From NCBI RefSeq assembly GCF_002954775.1, contig NZ_PJME01000006.1, forward strand, positions 327,564 through 391,563: a stretch of 64,000 nt of DNA, given 5' to 3'. The notes under the pieces were generated by a model that did no database searches, was not told the DNA's origin, and saw nothing but the letters and a program-made list of their open reading frames with translations. The DNA is from Streptomyces geranii. GTDB lineage: Bacteria; Actinomycetota; Actinomycetes; Streptomycetales; Streptomycetaceae. The position numbers and the translations under genes were made by a program. Of this stretch, positions 54,979 to 63,928 are shown in pieces. Every line of letters begins with the position of its first letter. Within the stretch, counting starts at the first letter, position 1.

Positions 54979-56460
54979 GTGCACCGCAGACTCATCCCGT
55001 CGGGCGCGCTCGCGGCGGCCTCCCTGATGCTGGCGGTCCCGGCATCCGCCGCGAGCCCCTCCCCCGGCGCCCCGGGCATCGGCGACCCCTACTACCCGTC
55101 GTACGGCAACGGCGGCTACGACGTCTCGCACTACGACCTGCGGCTCAAGTACCAGCCCGCGACAGACGAGTTGGAGGGTACGGCGACCCTCCTGGCGACC
55201 ACGACCCAGGATCTGTCGCGCTTCGACCTCGACTTCCTGCTCGACGTGAGCGAGGTGCGGGTCAACGGCTCGCGGGCTGCCTTCGCGACCTCCGGTGAGC
55301 ACGAGCTGGAGATCACTCCGCGTACTCCCCTGGCCAAGGGGACGGCGGTCACGGTCGTGGTGCGGTACAGCGGGGTGCCGTCGTCGAAGCAGGCGTACGG
55401 CTTCACCAGCTGGCACCGGACACCCGACGGCGGGGTCGGCGCCAACGAGCCCGAGGCCGCCTGGTGGTGGTTCCCCAGCAACGACCACCCGCTCGACAAG
55501 GCCACGTACGACGTCTCGGTGCTCGTCCCGGACGGCTCGCAGGCGATCTCCAACGGCACGCTCCAGTCGACGAGTTCACGCCTCGGCTGGACCCGCTGGA
55601 ACTGGCGCTCCAACAAGCCGCAGGCCACCTATCTCGCCACGCTCGCCGTCGGGAGGTTCCACCTCACGACCGGGACGACCGAGAGCGGCATCCCGGTGGT
55701 CAACGCCTACAGCAAGGACCTCGGCGACAACTACGGGGCCGCGCGGGCGAGCGTCGAGCGGACCGGGGAGGTCGCCGACTGGCTGGCGGAGTACTTCGGC
55801 CCGTATCCGTTCAACTCCCTCGGCGGGTATGTCCCGAACACGAACACCGGGTACGCGCTGGAGACGCAGACGCGCCCCTTCTACAGTCCCCGCCAGTTCG
55901 CGAACGGCACGAACGTCTCCGTCGTCGTCCATGAGCTGGCCCACCAGTGGTACGGCGACGCGGTGTCCGTCGCCGGCTGGAAGGACATCTGGGTCAACGA
56001 GGGCTTCGCGCGGTACGCGCAGTGGCTGTGGTCCGAGCACGAGAACGAGGGCACGGCACAGGAACTCGCCGACTACGTGTACGCCGTCCACCCGGCCGAC
56101 GACCCGTTCTGGACCGTGAAGCCGGGCGACCCGGGCCCCGAGAACCAGTTCGACCTGGCCGTCTACGACCGAGGCGCGCTGGCCCTCCAGGCGCTGCGCA
56201 ACGAGATCGGCGACACCGACTTCCTCGCGATCCTGAAGGGCTGGCCCACCAGGTTCGCGTACGGCAACGCGTCCGTCGCCGACTTCCGGGCGTACGCCGA
56301 GCAGGTGTCCGGCGAGTCGCTGGGGGCGCTCTTCGACACGTGGCTGTTCCAGGCGTCGAAACCGGCGGCTCCGGCGGTACGGGCGTCGGCCGTGCCGGTG
56401 GCACCGAAGTCGTGGAAGGCGATCGCGGCGACCAACTCCGTGCACGACGACGGGCACTGA
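54979..56460 (+). CDS. Secreted M1-family metallopeptidase
   Basis: A 493-aa zinc aminopeptidase-type enzyme. Signal peptide about 1-25. The gluzincin motif HELAHQW gives ligands His318 and His322, with third ligand Glu341 in WVNEGFARYAQW; the GAMEN substrate motif is altered to a YALETQ segment. It lacks the C-terminal helical domain of full-length aminopeptidase N (about 850 aa), as usual for the short Streptomyces class. GTG at 54979 follows GGAGCTTTC. Stop is 10 bp from the convergent SDR gene. Confidence 0.92.
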   Translation: MHRRLIPSGALAAASLMLAVPASAASPSPGAPGIGDPYYPSYGNGGYDVSHYDLRLKYQPATDELEGTATLLATTTQDLSRFDLDFLLDVSEVRVNGSRAAFATSGEHELEITPRTPLAKGTAVTVVVRYSGVPSSKQAYGFTSWHRTPDGGVGANEPEAAWWWFPSNDHPLDKATYDVSVLVPDGSQAISNGTLQSTSSRLGWTRWNWRSNKPQATYLATLAVGRFHLTTGTTESGIPVVNAYSKDLGDNYGAARASVERTGEVADWLAEYFGPYPFNSLGGYVPNTNTGYALETQTRPFYSPRQFANGTNVSVVVHELAHQWYGDAVSVAGWKDIWVNEGFARYAQWLWSEHENEGTAQELADYVYAVHPADDPFWTVKPGDPGPENQFDLAVYDRGALALQALRNEIGDTDFLAILKGWPTRFAYGNASVADFRAYAEQVSGESLGALFDTWLFQASKPAAPAVRASAVPVAPKSWKAIAATNSVHDDGH

Positions 56461-56470
56461 GCCGCACGCC

Positions 56471-57196
56471 TCACAAGTAGGCCGACCCGCCTGACACGTT
56501 GAGGGTCTGGCCGGTCAGGAAGCCGCTGCCCTCGTCGATGACGTAGAGGAGGGTCGAGACCAGGTCGGACGGCAACTGCGTGCGCGGTACGGCCTGTTGG
56601 GCGCGGACGTGCTCGAAGCCGCCGTCCGCGCCCACCGTCCGCTCGGCCGTCGCCGTGCGGACCATGCTGGGGGCGATGGCGTTGACCGTGATGCCGCAGG
56701 GGCCGAGGGCCGAGGCGAGCGCGCGGGTGAAGCCGATCAGGCCCATCTTCGAGGTGACGTAGGGGACCATCGTGGGCGGGGCGGTGAGGACGGCCGCCGA
56801 GGTGATGTTCACGATGCGCCCCCAGCCCGCCGCCCTGAGGTGCGGCAGCACGGCCTGGGTGACCAGGAACGGCGCCTCCAGGTTCACCCGCATCACGCGC
56901 CGCCACTCCTCCGGGGTGGTGTCCTCGAAGGGCGAGGAGGGGTAGACGCCCGCGTTGTTGACCAGGATGTGCAGGGTGCCGAAGCGGTCGATGACGCGTT
57001 CCAGGGCCTGGCTCACCTGGGACTCGTCGGTGACGTCGGCGGTCAACTCCAGGTAGTCCAGCACCTTTCCGGCGGTCTCGGGCTGCGGGACCAGGTCCAG
57101 TCCGGCGACCCGGTAGCCGTGGCCCGCGAGCGCGACGGCGAACTCGTGGCCGAGGCCCTGTGCCGCGCCGGTCACGAGGGCGGTGCGCGTCTCCAT
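56471..57196 (-). CDS. Short-chain dehydrogenase/reductase (SDR)
   Basis: A 241-aa classical SDR. NAD(P) motif TGAAQGLG near residue 8, NNAG near 80, catalytic Ser in NITSAAV and YVTSK (YxxxK) near 145-149. LDL after the second strand favours NAD+ over NADP+. The start is placed at ATG 57196 where homology-like sequence begins; an upstream ATG at 57244 is possible. It diverges from the sugar-type ABC permease gene across 146 bp, so it may oxidise the imported substrate. Confidence 0.9.
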   Translation of the reverse strand: METRTALVTGAAQGLGHEFAVALAGHGYRVAGLDLVPQPETAGKVLDYLELTADVTDESQVSQALERVIDRFGTLHILVNNAGVYPSSPFEDTTPEEWRRVMRVNLEAPFLVTQAVLPHLRAAGWGRIVNITSAAVLTAPPTMVPYVTSKMGLIGFTRALASALGPCGITVNAIAPSMVRTATAERTVGADGGFEHVRAQQAVPRTQLPSDLVSTLLYVIDEGSGFLTGQTLNVSGGSAYL

Positions 57197-57342
57197 GGGG
57201 CGAGTGTGGTGAGACACCGGCCGCTCGGCAAGAGCGCATTTCACTCGCCGGAACGGCCCGGTTGCCGCCCGCGCCCGGGGGGCCCACGCTGCGGTGCACC
57301 CCCCAGCCCGCGTTGCAGCCGCCCGTACGGGAGCCGTGTCCG

Positions 57343-58392
57343 ATGACCGAGACCGAGCCTGCCGTGGACGACGCCGAGCGCGCCCGTGAACAGGGTGGCG
57401 GGCGGCGGCGGTTCAGGGTGCCGCCGCGGCTCGCCGGACTGCTGCCGCGCCGGGTGGTACGGGACGAACTGGGCGTACTGCTCGTGCTGGGGCTGCTGAT
57501 CGCGGGCATCGGTATCCCGTATCCCGACTTCCTCGCCAGTGACAACCTGCTCTCCACCGCGCACAACTCCGTGTACATCTCGCTGATGGCGTGCGGGATG
57601 GTGTTCGCGCTCGCCATGCGCGAGGTCGACCTGTCGGTGGGTGGCAGCTACGCGATGTGCCTGGTCGTGGGGGCGCTGCTGGTGCGGGAGGGGACGCCGC
57701 CGTGGCTCGCCGTGCCGGTGATGCTGGCCACCGGGATTCTGCTCGGGGTGTTCAACGCGCTCGTCACGACGCTGCTCGCGCTGCCGTCGTTCATCGTCAC
57801 GCTGGGCACGCTGCTGCTGTTCCGGGGTGTCGGGCTGGCCCTCGCGGACGGCAGGCAGATCACCGATCTGCCGCTGGACGACTCGTTCTTCACCCTCGCG
57901 GGCGGCGACGCGGGCGGAGTCCCGTTCGCGCTCTGGGTGCTGCTCGCGGTGGTCGTCGCCTTGTCGGTGGTGCTCGCCCGCACCCGTTTCGGGGCCCGGG
58001 TTCGGGCGATCGGCTCCAACCCCGAGGCCGCCGAGTTCAGCGGAATACCCGTCGTACGCACCCGGGTTCAGGCCCTCGCCCTCTCCGGCCTCACCACGGC
58101 CTGCGCCGCCGCTCTCGCCCTCGCCTTCAACGGCGCCGGTGATCCGACGCTCGGCCAGGGCTACGAGCTGCAGGCCATCGCCGCGTGCATCATCGGCGGC
58201 ACTCCGCTGGCCGGCGGGCGCGGTTCGGTGATCGGTGCGGTGGCCGGGGCGATGATCCTGTCGGTCGTGGCCGCCGGGCTCGTGTTCTTCGAAGTCCCCA
58301 TCAACTGGACGTCGTTCGCGACCGGCGGGGTCATCCTCGTCGCGGTCGCGGCCGACAGCGCGCTGCGCCGGACCGGACGCCGACGCAAATAG
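57343..58392 (+). CDS. Sugar-type ABC importer permease (RbsC/XylH-like)
   Basis: A 349-aa inner-membrane protein with eight to ten helices of the BPD_transp_2 family. MREVDLSVGGSYAMCLVVGALL (near residue 92) and the EAA-like GSNPEAAEFSGIPVVRTRV loop (near 225) are typical of ribose/xylose/autoinducer-2 permeases. It works with the lipoprotein and ATPase that follow. GGGAGCCGTGTCCG precedes the ATG. It is the only permease gene, so it must form a homodimer. Confidence 0.92.
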   Translation: MTETEPAVDDAERAREQGGGRRRFRVPPRLAGLLPRRVVRDELGVLLVLGLLIAGIGIPYPDFLASDNLLSTAHNSVYISLMACGMVFALAMREVDLSVGGSYAMCLVVGALLVREGTPPWLAVPVMLATGILLGVFNALVTTLLALPSFIVTLGTLLLFRGVGLALADGRQITDLPLDDSFFTLAGGDAGGVPFALWVLLAVVVALSVVLARTRFGARVRAIGSNPEAAEFSGIPVVRTRVQALALSGLTTACAAALALAFNGAGDPTLGQGYELQAIAACIIGGTPLAGGRGSVIGAVAGAMILSVVAAGLVFFEVPINWTSFATGGVILVAVAADSALRRTGRRRK

Positions 58393-58462
58393 CCACCCAG
58401 GTGGCTCCCCCCTCTGTCACACCCGTCAACCACCCCTGTGGGTCGCTCCCTTGGAGGCCACG

Positions 58463-59533
58463 ATGCACCGCCGACTCCGTACGCTGCCCGCCGCGCTCGG
58501 CGCGCTGGTGCTGCTGGCCGCCGCCGGATGCGGCGACTCCGACAGCGGTTCCGCCGGTTCGGGCGGAAAGCTCAACATGGGCATAGCAGTTGCCAACATT
58601 TCCCTGAACTTCGCGCACGAGATGGTCCTCGGCGCGGAGAGCGCGGCGAGCCACGCGGGCGACGTGAACTTCAAGGCCGTCGGGCCGCCCAACACCGACG
58701 GCCCCGCCGAGGTGCAGCTCTTCCAGAACCTCACCGCCCGCGCGAAGGACGGCATCGTCCTGGAGAACCTCGACCCGCCGATCTTCACCAGGCCCGCCGC
58801 CCGTGCGGTCGACCAGGGCATCCCGATCGTCGCCCTGGACACCTCCCCCACCGACGGCAGCAAGGTCACCTTCTATGTGGGCAACGACAACTACGCGCTG
58901 GGCGAGTTGATGGCGACGGAGGCACTGAAGCGGCTCGGTGCCGACCCGAAGGGCGAGATCGTCATCGGCGTGCCCAACCCGGGCACGCCGGTGCTGGACA
59001 ACCGGGCCAAGGGGATCGCCGACACGTTCGCCGCGAAGGTGCCGGACGTGAAGGTGCTCGGCCCCTTCCAGACGTACAGCGATCCCGGGCAGAACTACAG
59101 TTCCTGGTCGGCGCAGGTCAACGCGCACCCGGACGCGCTGGCCTTCCTCGGGGTCGGGGACGCCGACAGCTACAACCTCGCCAAGATCAAGCAGGCGGAG
59201 GGCGGCAAGTGGCTGACGGCGGGCTTCGACGTCGACCCGAAGACGCTCGACGCGGTCAAGGACGGCTCGAACTTCGTCACCATCGACCCGCAGCACTTCC
59301 TCAAGGGCTATCTGTCGACGGCGATGCTGATCGAGGCGGTCCGGGAGAACGACGGCAAGCTGCTCGACGGCTGGTTCCTGTCCCCGGGCGGGGTCGTGGA
59401 CTCCACCAACATCGACGAGATCATCACCCGCCAGAAGTCCCCCGAGGCGGCGTACGACTGGTACAAGCCGACGATCGACAAGCTCCTCGGCGACCAGCAG
59501 GCCAACCTCAAGCCGCTGAAGGACGCACGCTGA
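58463..59533 (+). CDS. Sugar-type ABC importer substrate-binding lipoprotein
   Basis: A 356-aa periplasmic-binding-protein-type lipoprotein. Signal sequence with lipobox LAAAGC (Cys27), then two Rossmann-like lobes: MGIAVANISLNFAHEMVLGA, IVALDTSPTDGSKVTFYVGNDNY, and GFDVDPKTLDAVKDG. It resembles family 1 (peripla_BP_4) binders of ribose, xylose or AI-2. Ligand not predictable. GGAGGCCACG precedes the ATG. The gap to the ATPase gene is one base. Confidence 0.92.
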   Translation: MHRRLRTLPAALGALVLLAAAGCGDSDSGSAGSGGKLNMGIAVANISLNFAHEMVLGAESAASHAGDVNFKAVGPPNTDGPAEVQLFQNLTARAKDGIVLENLDPPIFTRPAARAVDQGIPIVALDTSPTDGSKVTFYVGNDNYALGELMATEALKRLGADPKGEIVIGVPNPGTPVLDNRAKGIADTFAAKVPDVKVLGPFQTYSDPGQNYSSWSAQVNAHPDALAFLGVGDADSYNLAKIKQAEGGKWLTAGFDVDPKTLDAVKDGSNFVTIDPQHFLKGYLSTAMLIEAVRENDGKLLDGWFLSPGGVVDSTNIDEIITRQKSPEAAYDWYKPTIDKLLGDQQANLKPLKDAR

Positions 59534-59534
59534 A

Positions 59535-61007
59535 ATGACGTACGGGGATGTGCTGGTGGCGCGGGACCTGGTCAAGTCGTACGGCGGGGTGCGGGCGTTG
59601 GACGGCGCCGGGATCAGGCTGCGGGGCGGCGAGGTGCACGCGCTGGTCGGGGAGAACGGGGCGGGCAAGTCGACGCTGGTGCGCATCCTCTCGGGGACGC
59701 TGGCGGCGGACGAGGGGACGGTGCGTCTGACCGGGGCGACTCAAATCGCGGTGGTCTCGCAGGAGTTGAGCCTCTTCCCCGACCTCACGGTCCGGGAGAA
59801 CCTCTTCCCGCACCGCCCACCGCGCCGCTTCGGCCTGCTGGACCACGGCGCGATGGACCGCGCCGCCCGCCCGGTCCTGGCCGACCTGGGCCTGGCCGTC
59901 GAGCCCGGCACCCTGCTCGGCGAACTCCCGCTGGCGGACCAGCAGTTGACGGAGATCGCCCGGGCCCTGCTGCGCCGCCCCGGACTCCTGGTCCTCGACG
60001 AACCGACCTCGGCGCTCCCGGCGGCGGCCGTGGACCGCCTCGAACGCGTCCTGCGCACCCTCACCGAGCGGGGCATCGCGGTCCTGTACGTCACCCACTT
60101 CCTGGAGGAGGTGATGCGCTTCGCGCAGCGCGTGACGGTCCTGCGGGACGGCCGGGTCGCCCTGGCAGGCGTACGCCGCACGGAACTCGACGTCCCCGAG
60201 CTGGTGACCGCGATGCTCGGCGGCCGGCCCGCCCCGCCGGTACGCCGCCGGAGGCGCGAGTCGATCGACGCGCCGCCGCCGGTGGTGCTGGCCGGGGTGA
60301 GCGTGCCCGGGCGGCTCACGGACGTGACGTTCACGGTGCGGGCGGGCGAGGTGGTCGGGGTCGCGGGGCTCCAAGGGGCGGGACATCTGGGCGCGTTGGA
60401 GGTGGTGTGCGGCCGTTCGGATGTCTCTGCCGGGCGGGTCGACATCGGGGGCCGGGGACAGCCGCGTTCGCTGCGGGCGGCGGTGCGGGCCGGGGTCGCG
60501 TTCGTGCCGAGCGACCGGAAGCGGTACGGGCTGATGACCGGGCGGACGGTGTGGGAGAACGCGACGGCGGTGAGCTGGCTGGCGCTGGGGCGGGGTGGCG
60601 TGATGCCGTCCCGCGCCGAACTCGTCGGCAGGACAGCGGAACTGACGGAACGTCTACGACTGCGCGGCGGCCCGCACGACGTCGTGGGCCGTCTCTCCGG
60701 CGGCAACCAGCAGAAGGTCGTCTTCGCGAAGTGGCTCGCGACCGACCCGAGGATCGTGGTCCTGGACGATCCGACCCGGGGCGTCGACGTCGGCGTACGG
60801 GCCGAAATGCACCGCATAGTCGGCGAGTTGGCGGCGGACGGCGCGGCCGTCCTGCTCGCCTCGACCGACCTCGCCGAACTGGCCGAGGTGTGCGACCGGG
60901 TGCTGGTGTTCGTGCGGGGGCGGATCACTGGAGAGGTGTACGGAAAGCGGTTGACGGAGCATGAGTTGGCGGTGGCGATTCAGCGGGGGGCGCCGAGGGT
61001 GGAGTGA
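59535..61007 (+). CDS. Sugar-type ABC importer ATPase (double ABC domain)
   Basis: A 490-aa duplicated ATPase of the RbsA/XylG type. Domain 1: Walker A VGENGAGKSTLV near 39, a degenerate signature LPLADQQLTEIARAL, Walker B LLVLDEPTSAL. Domain 2: degenerate Walker A GLQGAGHLGALE, normal signature RLSGGNQQKVVFAKWL, Walker B IVVLDDPTRGVD. This asymmetry is normal for the family. The transcript end is followed at once by a G-quadruplex motif. Confidence 0.93.
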   Translation: MTYGDVLVARDLVKSYGGVRALDGAGIRLRGGEVHALVGENGAGKSTLVRILSGTLAADEGTVRLTGATQIAVVSQELSLFPDLTVRENLFPHRPPRRFGLLDHGAMDRAARPVLADLGLAVEPGTLLGELPLADQQLTEIARALLRRPGLLVLDEPTSALPAAAVDRLERVLRTLTERGIAVLYVTHFLEEVMRFAQRVTVLRDGRVALAGVRRTELDVPELVTAMLGGRPAPPVRRRRRESIDAPPPVVLAGVSVPGRLTDVTFTVRAGEVVGVAGLQGAGHLGALEVVCGRSDVSAGRVDIGGRGQPRSLRAAVRAGVAFVPSDRKRYGLMTGRTVWENATAVSWLALGRGGVMPSRAELVGRTAELTERLRLRGGPHDVVGRLSGGNQQKVVFAKWLATDPRIVVLDDPTRGVDVGVRAEMHRIVGELAADGAAVLLASTDLAELAEVCDRVLVFVRGRITGEVYGKRLTEHELAVAIQRGAPRVE

Positions 61008-61033
61008 GGGGTAAGGGGCGGCGGGGCAAGGGG
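61008..61033 (+). other. Canonical G-quadruplex motif after the ABC ATPase stop
   Basis: Four G4 tracts with loops TAA, CGGC and CAA (61008-61011, 61015-61018, 61023-61026, 61030-61033) begin on the base after the stop codon. Further purine-rich GGGTAAGG-like words continue to 61096. It lies between convergent genes. Confidence 0.8.
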
Positions 61034-61096
61034 AGTGAGGGCGCGGGGTAAGGCGGTGGAGGGCTAAGGAGGGTAGGGGTAAGGAGGGTGAAGGGC

Positions 61097-61831
61097 TCAG
61101 GCCGAGAGTCGCCTCGTCAGCGCTCGGGCCGCCGCGCACACGTGGGCGCCGACTCGGTCCACGTCCAGGCGACGGGTGCCGCCGGTCACCGAGATGGCGG
61201 CGACGGGGCGGGAGTCGCGGCCGTAGACCGGGGCCGCCACCGCCGAGATGCCTACCTCGGCCTCCTCCAGGTTGACGCCGTAGCCGCGGGCCCGGGTCAG
61301 GGCCAGGTCGCGGGCGAGCTGGCCGGGGAGGGTGAGGGTGCGGGGGGTCAGGCGGGGCAGGGTGGCGCGGGACAGCCGGGGGCCGTGGGCGAGGAAGATC
61401 TTGCCGGTGGCCGTGCAGTGGGCGGGGAGCCGGCCTCCGCTGCGGGAGACGATCGGGGTGGCGCGGCGGCCGGTGATCTTCTCCAGGAACAGGGTGTCGG
61501 TGCCGTCCGGCACGGCCAGGTGGACGTTCTCCTTCGTCGCGTCGTGCAGATCGCCGAGGAACGGCAGTGCCGTGTCCCGGAGTTCGCGTACGGACGGCGC
61601 CGACTGGCCGAGGACGAAGAGGGCGAGGCCGATGCGGTACGAGCCCTCGGGGGTGCGTTCGACGAGCCCGAGCCGGACCAGTTCGCCGATCAGCCGGTGC
61701 GCGGTCGGCTTGGGCAGGCCGGTGCGCAGGGCGAGTTCGGCGAGGCTCAGCGCGGTGTCGGCGTCACCGCAGACTCGTAGCAGCGTCACGCCTCGCGCGA
61801 GCACCGACTTCGGAACCGGTCCGTCCGTCAT
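61097..61831 (-). CDS. IclR-family transcriptional regulator
   Basis: A 244-aa regulator. Winged HTH (about 10-70) with LSLAELALRTGLPKPTAHRLIGEL; effector-binding domain with VHLAVPDGTDTLFLEKITG, RLPAHCTATGKIFLAHGP and GYGVNLEEAEVGISAVAAPVY. IclR proteins usually bind small carboxylic or aromatic acids. It lies 67 bp downstream of the ThDP decarboxylase gene and faces the ABC importer, so either could be its target. Confidence 0.93.
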   Translation of the reverse strand: MTDGPVPKSVLARGVTLLRVCGDADTALSLAELALRTGLPKPTAHRLIGELVRLGLVERTPEGSYRIGLALFVLGQSAPSVRELRDTALPFLGDLHDATKENVHLAVPDGTDTLFLEKITGRRATPIVSRSGGRLPAHCTATGKIFLAHGPRLSRATLPRLTPRTLTLPGQLARDLALTRARGYGVNLEEAEVGISAVAAPVYGRDSRPVAAISVTGGTRRLDVDRVGAHVCAAARALTRRLSA

Positions 61832-61898
61832 GGGGAGATGGTCGGGCCCTGGGGGCCGGGTGACAAGACGCGCGTGGCTATGAGTCCGGAACGTCTCC

Positions 61899-63566
61899 TC
61901 ACGGTTGCCGCAGCGGTACGTCGAGCAGCATCGGCCGGGTCAACTCGCCCGCCCCGGCGACGATCTCCCGCACCTGCTCGGCGCCGCTCGCCCGTACGGC
62001 GTCGACGCCGAAGAACCGGGCCGCCTGGGTGAAGTCGAGCGGCCCCAACTCCGTTCCCGGGCAGACGCCTTGGCCGCCCATCGCCGCATAGGTGTCCTGG
62101 AGGGTGCGATAGACACCGTTGTTCATGACGACGAACAGCACGGGAGCCCGCGTACGGGCCGCGCTCCACAGCCCCTGAAGCCCGAACAGGGCACACCCGT
62201 CCCCGAGTACGGCGACGACCGGCCGCCCGGGCTCGGCGAGCGAGCGTCCGACGGCGGCACCGATGCCCCAGCCGAGGCCGCCGCCGACGGTGTGCGTATA
62301 GCTTCCGGGACGGTCGAGCCGTACCAGCTGCCGCAGCAACAGCCCTACGGTGATGACCTCTTCGACCACCACGGCGTCCGGCGGCAGTCCCCGGGCGACG
62401 GCGTGCGCGGCGGCCCAGGGGGCGAGGGGCGCCGGGGAGTACGCGGCGAGGGCGGCGGCCTCCGTCCGCTCGCGCTCGCTGCTGTGCCGCTCTCCGGCGC
62501 GCAGGATCCGCGACTTCGCGGTGTGCGCGGGCACTTGACCGCGCAGCAGCTCGGCGAGCTTGTCGAGGGAGGGCGCGAGTCCGCCCACCAGCCCCGCGTC
62601 GACGGGGAAGTTGCGGCCGATCTCGTCCGGGTCGGAGTCCAGCTGTACGACGGTGATGCCGGGCGGGAGCGCCGGACCCGGCGTGTAGTGGTGGGGCGTG
62701 AAGGCGTGCGCGCCGGCGATCAGGACGGTGTCGTACGGAGCGAGGGCGGCACGGATCGCGTCGTGGCGGGGCGGGAGCATGCCCGCGTGGAGGGGGTGGG
62801 TGGTCGGGAAGTCGAGCCAGTCGGCCATGGGTTGGTGGTGGACGGTGGCACCACAGGCCTCGGCGGTCCGGATCAGCGCGGGCAGCGCGCCCTCGCGGCC
62901 GACCGCGTCACCGGCGACGATCACTGGGCGGGTGGCCGCGCCGAGGAGGGCGGCGGCGCGGTCGAGGTCGGGGGCGGGGGCTGGACCGGGTCGGGGTGGG
63001 GTGCCGCGGGCCGGGACGTCGACCTCGGTGTCCTCGGCGAGGAGGTCCATGGGGACGGAGAGGAAGACGGGGCCGGCGGGGGGTCTGGCGGCGAGGGCGA
63101 AGGCGCGGCGCAGGGCGAGGGGGAGGTCGTGGGCGTGCTGGATGTCGTAGGCGGCCTTCACGGCGGGGGTGGCGAGGGAGACGAGGTCGCCGGTGAGCAT
63201 CGGGTCCTGCTGGAGGTGGCGGCGGTCCTGTTGGCCCGCCATCACGACGAGGGGGGTGCGGGAGCGGCGGGCGTTGAGCAGGCCGAGGAGGCCGTTGGCG
63301 AGGCCGGCGGCGATGTGGAGGCTGACGAAGGCGGGGCGGCCGGTGGCTCGGGCGTAGCCGTCGGCCATGGAGACGACGGCTCCTTCGTGGATGCCGAGGG
63401 TGTAGGTGGGGGTTGGGGTGTCGGTGCCCTCGGTGTGGGCGGGGGCGGTGAGTTCGGTGAGTGCGGTGAGGAAGGGGAGTTCGGTGGTGCCGGGGTTGCC
63501 GAAGACGCGGTCCACGCCTTCGCCTCGGAGGATTTCCAGGAGGGCGAGGGCGGGGCGGGATCCCAT
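61899..63566 (-). CDS. ThDP-dependent decarboxylase (benzoylformate-decarboxylase-like)
   Basis: A 555-aa thiamine-diphosphate enzyme with three domains: PYR (GNPGTTELPF with the catalytic Glu near 29, and HEGAVVSMADGYARATG), a central domain (VIVAGDAVGREGALPALI near 215), and PP (VVAVLGDGCALFGLQGLW with the GDG...NN motif closing at VVMNNGVYRT). GDGC replaces the commoner GDGS. Closest in pattern to benzoylformate decarboxylase, but a 2-hydroxyacyl-CoA lyase or other 2-oxo-acid decarboxylase is possible. ATG at 63566 follows GAGGAGCCCCC. It probably shares a transcript with the IclR gene. Confidence 0.85.
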   Translation of the reverse strand: MGSRPALALLEILRGEGVDRVFGNPGTTELPFLTALTELTAPAHTEGTDTPTPTYTLGIHEGAVVSMADGYARATGRPAFVSLHIAAGLANGLLGLLNARRSRTPLVVMAGQQDRRHLQQDPMLTGDLVSLATPAVKAAYDIQHAHDLPLALRRAFALAARPPAGPVFLSVPMDLLAEDTEVDVPARGTPPRPGPAPAPDLDRAAALLGAATRPVIVAGDAVGREGALPALIRTAEACGATVHHQPMADWLDFPTTHPLHAGMLPPRHDAIRAALAPYDTVLIAGAHAFTPHHYTPGPALPPGITVVQLDSDPDEIGRNFPVDAGLVGGLAPSLDKLAELLRGQVPAHTAKSRILRAGERHSSERERTEAAALAAYSPAPLAPWAAAHAVARGLPPDAVVVEEVITVGLLLRQLVRLDRPGSYTHTVGGGLGWGIGAAVGRSLAEPGRPVVAVLGDGCALFGLQGLWSAARTRAPVLFVVMNNGVYRTLQDTYAAMGGQGVCPGTELGPLDFTQAARFFGVDAVRASGAEQVREIVAGAGELTRPMLLDVPLRQP

Positions 63567-63713
63567 GGGGGCTCCTCGGGGGCGGGGAGGGGTGGGGTGG
63601 TGCGGGCCGGTTGCTGGTCAGGGTCAGGGGACAGGTGGGTGAGGAGCAAGGGAGCCGTGTCGCTGAACGACACGCTTTTCCTCGCCCCCGCCGCCCCTAC
63701 CCGTTCCCATCCC

Positions 63714-63800
63714 TGGGGGCTGCGCCCCCAGACCCCCGCTTGTCGGCCTGAACGGCCTCGTCCTCAAACGCCGGACAGGCTGAAGATACGAACCGGCGCT
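63714..63800. repeat. Dispersed Streptomyces intergenic repeat, family A, copy 2
   Basis: Same order of blocks as 12281-12368: CTGGGGGC/GCCCCCAG hairpin, AGACCCCCGCTT, GGCCTCGTCCTCAAACGCCG, then GAACCGGCGCT. Confidence 0.85.
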
Positions 63801-63928
63801 ACAAGGCCAAGCCCCAAGCCTGCCCCTTCAGCCCCGGCCACCGCCCCCGGCCCTGACCAGCGCCCCCAGCCCCGGCCCCGACCACGACCAGCACCACTCA
63901 GCCCGTCCGGCGTTTGAGGACGAGGCCG
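63753..63928. repeat. 31-bp inverted repeat flanking a C-rich spacer
   Basis: Arms at 63753-63783 and 63898-63928 are reverse complements with one mismatch (core GGCGTTTGAGGACGAGGCCG in the right arm). They are separated by 114 bp. The right arm is a partial inverted copy of repeat family A. Confidence 0.8.

Noticed and set aside
61899..63566. Calling the ThDP enzyme acetolactate synthase or pyruvate decarboxylase
   Set aside because: The GNPGTTELPF and HEGAVVSMADGYARATG pattern fits benzoylformate-decarboxylase-like enzymes better, and no small regulatory subunit is adjacent.
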